This document shows positions 25,304 through 33,835 of a DNA stretch of 64,000 nt, piece after piece (position 1 is the first letter of the stretch; the number at the start of each line of letters is the position of its first letter). The DNA is taken from positions 1 to 64,000 of the forward strand of contig JBGUEO010000027.1 of assembly GCA_041821315.1 (NCBI GenBank), read 5' to 3'. The notes beneath the pieces are model-generated. The model ran no database searches, was not told where the DNA came from, and worked only from the letters and a program-made list of their open reading frames with translations. The stretch comes from DIGJ01 sp041821315. Its GTDB lineage: Bacteria; Bacillota; Clostridia; Lachnospirales; Lachnospiraceae. The position numbers were made by a program, and so were the translations under genes.

Positions 25304-26017
25304 ATGGCAAATTTAAAAGAGAAATTAAAAAACTTTCAAGACACAATCAAGTATTATTTTAACAATCAAAATCTTTTGAAACAGGCATTGATGCATAGTT
25401 CCTATGCGAATGAAAAGCATATGAATAAGCTTGCAAATAATGAACGTTTGGAATTTTTGGGAGATGCGGTACTTGAGCTAGTTTCAAGTGAGTATATTTA
25501 TGGAAAAAATAAATTAATGCATGAAGGAGAACTTACGAAGCTTCGGGCAAGTATGGTATGTGAACCAACCCTTGCTATGTGCGCAAAAGAAATTAATTTG
25601 GGAGATTATTTACTTCTTGGAAAAGGAGAAGATGCAACGGGTGGAAGATATAGAAATTCCATTCTTTCAGATGCACTCGAAGCGACGATAGGAGCAATCT
25701 ATTTAGATGGTGGTTTTACTAATGCAAAAGAATTTATCAATCATTTTATTTTAGATGATATGGATAATAAAAAACTCTTTTATGATAGTAAGACCATCTT
25801 GCAAGAAATCATACAAGGAATGTCAAAAGAAGTACTGTGCTATCAATTAGTTGGTGAGGAAGGACCTGACCATAATAAGAAATTTACCATAGAGGCAATG
25901 CTCGGGGATGAAAAATTGTCTGTTGGCGTTGGAAGAACAAAAAAATCTGCGGAACAACAAGCAGCTTATAAGGCAATTCTTGAATTACAGGCGAATCAAA
26001 GAGATAGGAGTCTATAA
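25304..26017 (+). CDS. rnc: ribonuclease III
   Basis: RNase III cuts double-stranded RNA in rRNA maturation and mRNA decay. The signature NERLEFLGDAVLEL is near residue 45, the second catalytic acidic pair is in SDALEATIGAIYLDGG, and the C-terminal double-stranded RNA-binding domain contains KFTIEAMLGDEKLSVGVGRTKKSAEQQAA. The length of 237 residues is normal. The TAA stop shares one base with the smc start. Its leader contains a long hairpin that could be a self-regulation site. Confidence 0.97.
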   Translation: MANLKEKLKNFQDTIKYYFNNQNLLKQALMHSSYANEKHMNKLANNERLEFLGDAVLELVSSEYIYGKNKLMHEGELTKLRASMVCEPTLAMCAKEINLGDYLLLGKGEDATGGRYRNSILSDALEATIGAIYLDGGFTNAKEFINHFILDDMDNKKLFYDSKTILQEIIQGMSKEVLCYQLVGEEGPDHNKKFTIEAMLGDEKLSVGVGRTKKSAEQQAAYKAILELQANQRDRSL

Positions 26018-29000
26018 TGTATTTAAAAAGTATTGAAGTTCATGGTTTTAAGTCCTTTGCTCATAAACTGGTGTTTGAATTTCATAATGGAATTACCGCA
26101 ATTGTGGGACCGAATGGAAGCGGAAAAAGTAATGTAGCGGATGCTGTCAGGTGGGTACTAGGTGAACAAAGCGCAAAGCAGCTTCGCGGAAGTAAGATGG
26201 AAGATGTTATTTTTTCTGGTACAGAACTTAAAAGACCACAAGGATTTGCATATGTTGCAATTACGCTAGACAATTTGGATCATAAGCTTGCAACAGAATA
26301 TGAAGAAGTAACGGTAGCAAGAAGAGTCTATCGATCGGGTGAGAGTGAATATTTAATCAATGGGAGTCATTGTAGATTACGTGATGTACAAGAACTATTT
26401 TTAGATACAGGTATTGGAAAAGAAGGATACTCAATCATAGGGCAGGGTCAAATTGATAAGATTTTGAGTGGAAGACCAGAAGAGAGAAGAGAGCTTTTTG
26501 ATGAAGCAGCTGGTATTGTGAAATTTAAAAAAAGAAAAGCAAGTGCTCAAAAGAATTTAGAGTTAGAACAGCAGAATTTGTGCCGCATTCACGATATTTT
26601 AAGTGAACTTGAAAAACAGATTGATCCGCTTGAAAAGCAGTCACTTGTAGCAAGGGAATATTTAGGGTTACGGGATGAATTAAAGCAATTCGATGTTACG
26701 ATGTTTTTGATGGAGTATGATCGAATTCATTCCGATCTTCAGGATATAGAAGCTAAGAGTAAGATAGCTGAAAAGGATATAGAAGAATCTAGGGCAAACT
26801 ATGAGGCGACAAAAGAGGAATATGAAAAGCTAGAGCAAACATTAACTAAGTTAAATGTTCGCTTGGATGAAAAGAAAAATGATTCAAGTGAGAGTAAAAT
26901 AAAGAAAGAAAAATTAGAAGGTGAAGTTAAGGTTCTAAACGAGCAGATAATAGCGACAAGACAAAACCGGGACCATTATAAAGAACGTGTTGCTTTCGTA
27001 GAAAATGAAATCAAAACTAAATCAAAACAATTAAAAGAATATCAAGATAAAAGAGATTCAATGAAACATGCGCTTTCCGAAATTAATGTGGGACAAAAGC
27101 AAGAAGAGGAAAAGTTTTTGGCTTTGCAGGAAAAAATCGAAGAAAATCGTAAGAGCATTGAAATTTTTAATGCTGAAATTATTGACTCCTTGAACGAAAG
27201 TGCTACTATTAAATCTAGACTTCAACACTTTGAAACGATACTAGAACAAAGTAATATAAAAAAAGCTGAATTGAATCAGCGTCTTTTGCAAAATAAAAGT
27301 AATGAATTAGCATTTGAAGCAAACATTGAAAAGAAATTAGAGTCTTTACTCACTATATCAGAATCAATCCGTGTGATTCAGTCAAATAACGAAGTATTTG
27401 AAAATGACAAGAGGACAATGGCAAATGAACTGCTTCAATTGCAGGAAGAAAAGAATCAAAGCTTTAGAGAATATCATAGAGAGCAGTCACAGTTAGATTC
27501 CTTAAAAAATATTACAGAACGCTATGATGGATATGGACAAAGTATTAAGAGAGTTATGGAACAAAAGAAAAACAATTTTGGAATTATAGGAGTTGTTGCA
27601 GATATCATTAAAGTGGAAAAAAGCTATGAGGTCGCAATTGAAACAGCGCTTGGCGGAAGTATTCAAAATATTGTTACCGATAATGAGGGAACTGCCAAGA
27701 AATTAATTGAGTTTTTAAAGCATAATAAATATGGTCGAGCTACCTTTTTGCCACTTACTACAATTTCCAATCGTGGCAGTTTTCGAGAACCAGCGGTTTT
27801 AACGGAAGTGGGAGTCATTGGCTTAGCAAGTTCGTTGATTCAGGCAGATAAGAAATTTGATACGCTAATGGAGTACCTTCTGGGAAAAATTTTAGTAGTT
27901 GATGATATGGATCATGCAATTGCAATTGCAAAAAAATATCATCAGTCAATACGTATGGTTACGATTGAAGGCGATTTAATCAATCCCGGGGGATCTATGT
28001 CGGGTGGAGCTTATAAAAATTCCAGTAATTTGTTGAGTCGGCGTCGTGAGATGGAGACTCTGGAAGAAAAGATTGTTGAGAACGCAGAAAAAATAAAAAT
28101 TTTAGAAAAGAAAGAACAAAAAAATCAACTGGAAGCAAAAAAACTGCAAGCAATGATAGAGGAAAATAAAGGAAAACTGCAAGAATTTTTTATTGAGCAA
28201 AATACAGCAAAAATGAAATATGATCAAGTGCTGTTGGAACAAAATAATAATCAATTGTCTCTGGATGAAATTAAAAGGGAAAATATGGAGCTTGAAGGAC
28301 AAGCACGGGAACTGAAAGATGCGATTCGTACGCTCAATGAAACGCTGCAAATGAATCATGAAAGGGCAAAACAAAACAAGAGTAAAATAGAAATATCCAA
28401 TCAGTCAATGGAAGAAATGAAAGAAGTAGAAGTCAATCAGAGGAGGATTGTAGAGGAGTTAAAGCTTTCTTATTCTACCAAAGAGCAAAGCGGTCAATTT
28501 ATAATTGAAAATATGGAGCGGATTCAAAACGAAATAAATAAACTGTCTATCGATTTAGAAGGACTTCTTGATAGCATGTTAGATGGGAATACACAGTCGA
28601 TGGAACGAGAGGAAGCAATCGCAACGGTAAGAGAGACTGTTTTGGAATTTGATGAACGGATTGCTTCGTTGGATAAAGAAATATCAGAAATTATCAAAGA
28701 AAAAGAAGAAATTGAGAAAGACCACAAAGAATTCTTTTCAAAGAGAGAAAATTTATCGCTTCATATGAATGAATTGGATAAAGAAGGATTTCGATTGAAT
28801 AATCAAAAAGAAAAATTCGTGGAGCAATTAGATAATCAAATAAATTATATGTGGGAAGAATATGAACTCACTTATAGCAATGCATATAGCTTGAAAATAG
28901 AAACTCAATTAAGTTATACGCAGATGAAAAAGTTGGTGGGCGAATTAAAAAGCAGGATTCGTGCATTAGGAGATGTTAATGTAAATGCCATTGAAGATTA

Positions 29001-29577
29001 TAAGAGTATGTTCGATCGTTTTAACCTTTTGAAGACCCAGCATGATGATTTGATCAAATCAGAAGAAGCATTAACGAAGATTATTGGGGAACTCGATGAG
29101 GAAATGAGAAAACAGTTTTCCTTTAAATTTCAAGAGATCAAAAAGCAATTTGATCTTGTATTTAAGGAAATGTTCGGCGGGGGAAAAGGAACCATTGAAT
29201 TGGTAGAAGAGGAAGATATATTAGATGCTGGTATTCGAATTATTGCGCAGCCACCAGGAAAGAAACTTCAAAACATGATGCAGCTTTCTGGTGGAGAAAA
29301 AGCATTAACTGCGATTTCTTTGTTGTTTGCAATTCAGAATTTGAAGCCATCTCCGTTTTGCTTATTAGATGAAATTGAGGCAGCCTTAGACGATTCGAAT
29401 GTTTCTCGTTTTGCAAAGTACTTACATAAGCTTACGAAGGATACACAGTTTATTGTAATTACACATCGTCGTGGTACTATGGCGGCGGCAGATCGTTTAT
29501 ATGGAATTACAATGCAGGAAAAAGGGGTATCGACATTGGTATCAGTTAATTTACTAGAAGATGACTTAGAAAAATAG
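26017..29577 (+). CDS. smc: chromosome segregation protein SMC
   Basis: SMC dimers, with ScpA and ScpB, compact and align chromosomes. Walker A GPNGSGKSN is near residue 32. Two long coiled coils flank a hinge at about residues 510-650, with NPGGSMSGGAY typical of its end. The ABC signature LSGGEKALTA is near residue 1090 and Walker B FCLLDEIEAALDDSN near 1112. At 1186 residues it is full length. It overlaps rnc by one base and precedes ftsY by nine, the standard Firmicute order. No second ribosome-binding site is strong here, which suggests coupling to rnc. Confidence 0.98.
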   Translation: MYLKSIEVHGFKSFAHKLVFEFHNGITAIVGPNGSGKSNVADAVRWVLGEQSAKQLRGSKMEDVIFSGTELKRPQGFAYVAITLDNLDHKLATEYEEVTVARRVYRSGESEYLINGSHCRLRDVQELFLDTGIGKEGYSIIGQGQIDKILSGRPEERRELFDEAAGIVKFKKRKASAQKNLELEQQNLCRIHDILSELEKQIDPLEKQSLVAREYLGLRDELKQFDVTMFLMEYDRIHSDLQDIEAKSKIAEKDIEESRANYEATKEEYEKLEQTLTKLNVRLDEKKNDSSESKIKKEKLEGEVKVLNEQIIATRQNRDHYKERVAFVENEIKTKSKQLKEYQDKRDSMKHALSEINVGQKQEEEKFLALQEKIEENRKSIEIFNAEIIDSLNESATIKSRLQHFETILEQSNIKKAELNQRLLQNKSNELAFEANIEKKLESLLTISESIRVIQSNNEVFENDKRTMANELLQLQEEKNQSFREYHREQSQLDSLKNITERYDGYGQSIKRVMEQKKNNFGIIGVVADIIKVEKSYEVAIETALGGSIQNIVTDNEGTAKKLIEFLKHNKYGRATFLPLTTISNRGSFREPAVLTEVGVIGLASSLIQADKKFDTLMEYLLGKILVVDDMDHAIAIAKKYHQSIRMVTIEGDLINPGGSMSGGAYKNSSNLLSRRREMETLEEKIVENAEKIKILEKKEQKNQLEAKKLQAMIEENKGKLQEFFIEQNTAKMKYDQVLLEQNNNQLSLDEIKRENMELEGQARELKDAIRTLNETLQMNHERAKQNKSKIEISNQSMEEMKEVEVNQRRIVEELKLSYSTKEQSGQFIIENMERIQNEINKLSIDLEGLLDSMLDGNTQSMEREEAIATVRETVLEFDERIASLDKEISEIIKEKEEIEKDHKEFFSKRENLSLHMNELDKEGFRLNNQKEKFVEQLDNQINYMWEEYELTYSNAYSLKIETQLSYTQMKKLVGELKSRIRALGDVNVNAIEDYKSMFDRFNLLKTQHDDLIKSEEALTKIIGELDEEMRKQFSFKFQEIKKQFDLVFKEMFGGGKGTIELVEEEDILDAGIRIIAQPPGKKLQNMMQLSGGEKALTAISLLFAIQNLKPSPFCLLDEIEAALDDSNVSRFAKYLHKLTKDTQFIVITHRRGTMAAADRLYGITMQEKGVSTLVSVNLLEDDLEK

Positions 29578-29586
29578 GAGGCATAT

Positions 29587-30516
29587 ATGGGAGAAAAGAA
29601 AGGCTTTTTTAGCAGACTCGTGTCTGGATTAACAAAAACAAGAGATAGTATTATTTCTGGAATCGATGGTATTTTTAATGGGTTTTCCAATATTGATGAA
29701 GACTTTTATGAAGAATTAGAAGAAATTTTAATAATGGCAGATATAGGAGTAAATACGACATCTGCTATTATTGAAGATTTGCAAAAAAAGGTGAAAGAAC
29801 AAAATGTTAAGGAACCGAAAGAATGTAAGGAACTTTTAATTGAAAGTATAAAAGCACAGATGTCATTGCAAGAAACGGCATATGAATTTGAAAATCAAAA
29901 ATCAGTGGTAATGCTAATTGGAGTTAATGGAGTTGGCAAAACGACCTCCGTTGGAAAACTTGCAGGGCAACTAAAAGAGATGGGGAAAAAGGTAATTGTT
30001 GCAGCAGCCGATACATTTCGTGCAGGAGCGATTGAGCAGCTTACCGAATGGGCACATCGCGCGGGAGTTGAAATCATTGCACAACAAGAGGGCTCGGATC
30101 CGGCAGCGGTTGTATACGATGCCGTTACAGCGGCAAAATCAAGAAATACGGATATTTTGATTTGTGATACAGCTGGAAGACTTCATAATAAGAAAAATTT
30201 AATGGAAGAACTTCGTAAAATCAATCGTATTGTCGAACGGGAATATCCCGAAGCGTTTCGTGAGACGTTGGTTGTATTAGATGGAACAACGGGACAAAAT
30301 GCATTAGCACAAGCAAAGCAATTTAATGAAGTTGCAGAAATTACTGGAATTATATTAACAAAACTTGATGGAACTGCAAAGGGTGGTATTGCGATTGCAA
30401 TTCAGTCTGAACTAGGAATTCCAGTGAAATACATTGGAATAGGAGAACATATTGATGATTTACAAAAATTTGATGCAGATGAGTTTGTAAACGCTTTGTT
30501 TAACGGAGGAGAATAA
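29587..30516 (+). CDS. ftsY: signal recognition particle receptor FtsY
   Basis: FtsY is the GTPase that docks SRP-ribosome complexes at the membrane. The N-domain helix bundle covers about residues 20-95; the G domain has GVNGVGKTTSVGKLA, DTFRAGAIEQL, CDTAGRLHNK and TKLDGTAKGG, ending with GIGEHIDDLQKFDADEFVNAL. The acidic N-terminal A domain of E. coli is absent, as in most Firmicutes (309 residues). GGAGG precedes the start. Confidence 0.98.
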   Translation: MGEKKGFFSRLVSGLTKTRDSIISGIDGIFNGFSNIDEDFYEELEEILIMADIGVNTTSAIIEDLQKKVKEQNVKEPKECKELLIESIKAQMSLQETAYEFENQKSVVMLIGVNGVGKTTSVGKLAGQLKEMGKKVIVAAADTFRAGAIEQLTEWAHRAGVEIIAQQEGSDPAAVVYDAVTAAKSRNTDILICDTAGRLHNKKNLMEELRKINRIVEREYPEAFRETLVVLDGTTGQNALAQAKQFNEVAEITGIILTKLDGTAKGGIAIAIQSELGIPVKYIGIGEHIDDLQKFDADEFVNALFNGGE

Positions 30517-30520
30517 AATT

Positions 30521-31732
30521 ATGATGACATTAGACCAGTTTGAGGACGCATGTGAAGCTGTCAAAAAGGTAATTGTTCGTACGAAATTAGTGTATAGTGA
30601 GTATTTTTCGGAAGTCTGTGGCAATAAGGTATATCTAAAGCCAGAGAATATGCAATATACGGGAGCATACAAGGTTAGAGGTGCTTATTATAAGATTAGT
30701 ACCTTGCCAGAAGAAAGCCGTCAGAAAGGGCTGATTACAGCGTCTGCGGGCAATCATGCGCAAGGAGTTGCTTATGCGGCAAAATTGTATGCAGCCAAGG
30801 CTACGATTGTTATGCCAACAACAACGCCATTAATCAAAGTCAATCGAACAAAAGGATATGGGGCAGAAGTTGTTCTTTATGGAACCGTATATGATGATGC
30901 ATGCAACTATGCACTTAAGTTGGCGGAAGAAAAAGGATATACCTTCATTCATCCGTTTGACGATGAAGTCGTTGCAACAGGGCAAGGTACCATAGCAATG
31001 GAAATATTTAAAGATCTTCCTACGGTTGATATTATATTGGTGCCAATTGGTGGAGGCGGCCTTTCTGCGGGAGTATCTACACTTGCAAAACTACTAAACC
31101 CAAATGTAAAAGTTATAGGCGTGGAACCAGCTGGAGCAAACTGTATGCAAGAGTCCATAAAAGCAGGGAAGGTAGTTTCCTTGCCAACGGTAGAAACCAT
31201 TGCAGATGGAACAGCGGTTAAGACTCCTGGTGCTACGATTTTCCCTTACATTCAAAAAAATGTAGATGAAATTATTACGGTCGAAGACGAAGAACTAATT
31301 GTAACCTTCCTTGATATGATGGAAAATCATAAAATGGTAGTTGAAAATTCAGGCTTACTTACAGTAGCTGCATTGAAACATCTCGATTGTAAGGATAAGA
31401 AAGTGGTATCGGTATTAAGTGGAGGAAATATGGACGTTATCACGATATCTTCCGTTGTACAGCATGGACTTATTCAAAGGGGAAGAATATTTACCATATC
31501 GGTACTTTTGCCGGATCGTCCGGGAGAACTTGTAAATGTAGCTAGCATTATTGCAAATGAGAAAGGAAATGTTATTCGATTAGATCATAATCAGTTTGTT
31601 AGTATTAATCGAAATGCAGCAGTAGAACTTACGATTACCATGGAAGCATTTGGTCATGAACATAAAGCAGCAATTATTCATGCATTGAAAAAGCAAGGGT
31701 ATGATCCGGTGGAACAACAAGCAAAGATGTAA
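30521..31732 (+). CDS. ilvA: threonine ammonia-lyase with C-terminal ACT domain
   Basis: The PLP enzyme deaminates threonine to 2-oxobutyrate. The cofactor lysine is in GAYKVRGAYYK, the phosphate loop is GGGGLSAGV, and SAGNHAQGVAYAA is the substrate loop. A single ACT domain (FTISVLLPDRPGELVNVAS, residues about 328-400) ends the 403-residue chain. Such short, one-ACT forms may be catabolic (TdcB-like) or biosynthetic (IlvA); sequence alone does not decide, and no ilv genes are nearby, so the symbol is tentative. It follows ftsY by four bases and ends with a terminator. Confidence 0.88.
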   Translation: MMTLDQFEDACEAVKKVIVRTKLVYSEYFSEVCGNKVYLKPENMQYTGAYKVRGAYYKISTLPEESRQKGLITASAGNHAQGVAYAAKLYAAKATIVMPTTTPLIKVNRTKGYGAEVVLYGTVYDDACNYALKLAEEKGYTFIHPFDDEVVATGQGTIAMEIFKDLPTVDIILVPIGGGGLSAGVSTLAKLLNPNVKVIGVEPAGANCMQESIKAGKVVSLPTVETIADGTAVKTPGATIFPYIQKNVDEIITVEDEELIVTFLDMMENHKMVVENSGLLTVAALKHLDCKDKKVVSVLSGGNMDVITISSVVQHGLIQRGRIFTISVLLPDRPGELVNVASIIANEKGNVIRLDHNQFVSINRNAAVELTITMEAFGHEHKAAIIHALKKQGYDPVEQQAKM

Positions 31733-31774
31733 TTGCAAAATAAATCACTTGTTTAATCGAGTAGGAATTCAATT

Positions 31775-31816
31775 AGTATTACTATGTAGCCCAAAATCTA
31801 TATAGTAATATTTTTT
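31775..31816 (+). terminator. terminator after the threonine ammonia-lyase gene
   Basis: AGTATTACTATGTAG (31775-31789) pairs with 31798-31812, with G-U pairs, followed by Ts. The stem is AT-rich, so moderate strength. Confidence 0.7.
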
Positions 31817-31846
31817 ATTGTAGAATAAAATTAATACAAATAAAAC

Positions 31847-31875
31847 TTGTTATATTGTTTGAAATGTAGTATAAT
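31847..31875 (+). promoter_or_regulatory. upstream promoter, 170 bases before recA
   Basis: TTGTTA (31847-31852) and TATAAT (31870-31875) are 17 bases apart. It lies outside the LexA box and might give a basal recA transcript with a long leader, or a small RNA. Confidence 0.55.
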
Positions 31876-31968
31876 AGGTACTATCAATGGGTGAAATTGC
31901 TTAGTATAGATCAAAAAACGAATGGTTAAATTCTCGTGTATTTCATAGAGAGAACTCGCAAATACCGG

Positions 31969-31997
31969 TTGACAAAGAAATGAAAATATATTACTAT
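31969..31997 (+). promoter_or_regulatory. recA promoter
   Basis: TTGACA (31969-31974) and TACTAT (31992-31997) are spaced by 17 bases. Transcription would start about 32004, directly at the LexA box. Confidence 0.7.
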
Positions 31998-32007
31998 ATT
32001 AAAAGAC

Positions 32008-32021
32008 AGAACAATTGTTCG
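32008..32021 (+). promoter_or_regulatory. LexA (SOS) box of recA
   Basis: AGAACAATTGTTCG matches the Gram-positive SOS box CGAACRNRYGTTCG except at the first base and includes the perfect palindrome GAACAATTGTTC. It overlaps the predicted start site, so bound LexA would block initiation. Confidence 0.85.
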
Positions 32022-32043
32022 ATATTTAAAAGGAGAATATAAG

Positions 32044-33087
32044 ATGGGTAAAGAAACGGTTCGCGACGATAATAAATTAAAAGCACTTGAGTCAGCACTT
32101 GCACAGATTGAGAAACAATATGGAAAAGGTGCCGTAATGAAATTAGGGGATAACAGTGCACATATGAATGTAGAAACGATACCTACGGGTTCGATTAGTC
32201 TTGATGTAGCACTTGGTCTAGGTGGTATTCCCAAAGGGAGAGTTGTTGAAATATATGGTCCAGAGTCAAGTGGTAAGACTACCGTTGCCCTACATATGGT
32301 TGCAGAAGTACAAAAGCTTGGAGGAATTGCTGGATTTATTGATGCAGAACATGCACTTGATCCTGTTTACGCAAAAAAAATCGGTGTTGATATAGACAAT
32401 CTCTATATTTCGCAACCAGATAGTGGTGAGCAAGCACTAGAGATTACAGAAACAATGGTTCGTTCGAATGCCGTGGATATCGTGATTATTGACTCCGTTG
32501 CAGCTTTGGTTCCAAAGGCAGAAATTGATGGTGAAATGGGTGATACTCATGTTGGATTGCAGGCAAGACTTATGTCTCAGGCACTTCGTAAATTGACATC
32601 TGTTATTAGTAAGTCAAATTGTGTCGTTATTTTTATCAATCAATTACGTGAAAAAGTTGGTGTTATGTTTGGAAGTCCAGAGACAACATCTGGTGGACGT
32701 GCACTTAAGTTTTATGCTTCGGTACGTTTAGACGTACGTAGAATCGAAGCACTAAAGCAGGGCGGAGAAATGGTAGGTAATCGAACGAGAATAAAGGTAG
32801 TTAAGAATAAAATCGCTCCTCCTTTTAAGGAAGCTGAATTTGATATTATGTTTGGTCAGGGTATTTCTAGGGAAGGTGACGTATTAGATTTAGCAGCAAA
32901 TGCGGGAATTATAGTGAAAAGTGGAGCATGGTATGCTTATAATGACGCAAAGATTGGTCAGGGACGTGAAAATTCAAAACAGTATTTAAAAGAAAATCCT
33001 GAAATATTTGCAGAAGTAGAGCAAAAAGTACGGGTGCAGTTTGGACTTGTTAAGGATGTACCACCAGTTGTGGAAAAAGAAAAATAA
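32044..33087 (+). CDS. recA: recombinase RecA
   Basis: RecA forms filaments on single-stranded DNA for strand exchange and triggers LexA self-cleavage. Walker A GPESSGKTT lies near residue 72, VDIVIIDSVAALVPKAEI is Walker B, and the DNA-binding loop holds FINQLREKVGVMFGSPETT. The 347 residues are normal. AAGGAG precedes the ATG. A LexA box and a sigma-A promoter lie upstream; recX follows at 41 bases and probably shares the transcript. Confidence 0.98.
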   Translation: MGKETVRDDNKLKALESALAQIEKQYGKGAVMKLGDNSAHMNVETIPTGSISLDVALGLGGIPKGRVVEIYGPESSGKTTVALHMVAEVQKLGGIAGFIDAEHALDPVYAKKIGVDIDNLYISQPDSGEQALEITETMVRSNAVDIVIIDSVAALVPKAEIDGEMGDTHVGLQARLMSQALRKLTSVISKSNCVVIFINQLREKVGVMFGSPETTSGGRALKFYASVRLDVRRIEALKQGGEMVGNRTRIKVVKNKIAPPFKEAEFDIMFGQGISREGDVLDLAANAGIIVKSGAWYAYNDAKIGQGRENSKQYLKENPEIFAEVEQKVRVQFGLVKDVPPVVEKEK

Positions 33088-33128
33088 ACCAAAGTTAAGA
33101 AAGAAAAAGAAAGAATGTGGCTATTGTA

Positions 33129-33722
33129 ATGACAATCACTGGAATGGAAAAGGGATATCGAAAACGAATTCGTATTTATGTGGATGAGGTGTTTTGCTTC
33201 TCTCTTTATGAACGAGAGATTCATAACTATCAACTAAAACTTAATATGGAATTAAGCAGAGAATTGTATGATCAGATTCTTGAAAATACCGTATTTAAGC
33301 GTGGGAAGCAAAAGGCTTTGAATCTATTGAAGAGGATGGATTATACAGAAGGTGAATTGAGAGAAAAGCTAAAAAAAAGCGATTTTACAATCGATATAGT
33401 TGATCGCGTGATTGATTATATTAATTCGTATCATTACCTAGATGATACACGGTATGTAAATCATTATATAGCCTATAAAAAATCAAATAAAAGTATTCGA
33501 CAAATCAAGATGGAACTAAAAAGAAAAGGCGTAGACAACGAACTTATAAATCAGCAGATAGAAGAAGCTAATATTTCAGATAAAATTGCGATTCAAAGGG
33601 CCATTGCGAAAAAGACCAAAGACATTCATTCATTAACCTATGAAGAAAAACAAAAAATAGGAGCTTATCTTTTCCGAAAGGGTTTCACAGAGAGTGATAT
33701 TAGACAACAGTTATTGTTGTAA
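33129..33722 (+). CDS. recX: regulatory protein RecX
   Basis: RecX inhibits RecA filaments. The 197-residue protein has three-helix repeats, with RMDYTEGELREKLKKSDF, YINSYHYLDDTRYVNHYI, and RQIKMELKRKGVDNELINQQIEE as typical segments. Its place right after recA supports the call. The start is uncertain: ATG 33129 lacks a clear ribosome-binding site, and GTG 33117 or ATG 33144 are alternatives. Confidence 0.9.
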   Translation: MTITGMEKGYRKRIRIYVDEVFCFSLYEREIHNYQLKLNMELSRELYDQILENTVFKRGKQKALNLLKRMDYTEGELREKLKKSDFTIDIVDRVIDYINSYHYLDDTRYVNHYIAYKKSNKSIRQIKMELKRKGVDNELINQQIEEANISDKIAIQRAIAKKTKDIHSLTYEEKQKIGAYLFRKGFTESDIRQQLLL

Positions 33723-33757
33723 CATTGTGAAAGATTACTATATTTTGTGGAGCGGAC

Positions 33758-33786
33758 TTGACAGAGTCATAAAAAAAGTATAAAAT
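33758..33786 (+). promoter_or_regulatory. rny promoter
   Basis: A perfect TTGACA (33758-33763) and TAAAAT (33781-33786) are separated by 17 bases, 50 bases upstream of the start. Confidence 0.75.
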
Positions 33787-33835
33787 TTATATGTTGTATC
33801 TTTGTACAATGAAAATTAAATAAGGAGGTGCTCCT

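Larger units (their letters stand above)
31733..32043 (+). other. intergenic region ilvA-recA
   Basis: This 311-base gap holds the ilvA terminator, an upstream promoter at 31847, about 95 bases without an ORF, then the recA promoter, a LexA box and the ribosome-binding site AAGGAG. I see no coding potential beyond a five-codon frame. Confidence 0.7.
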
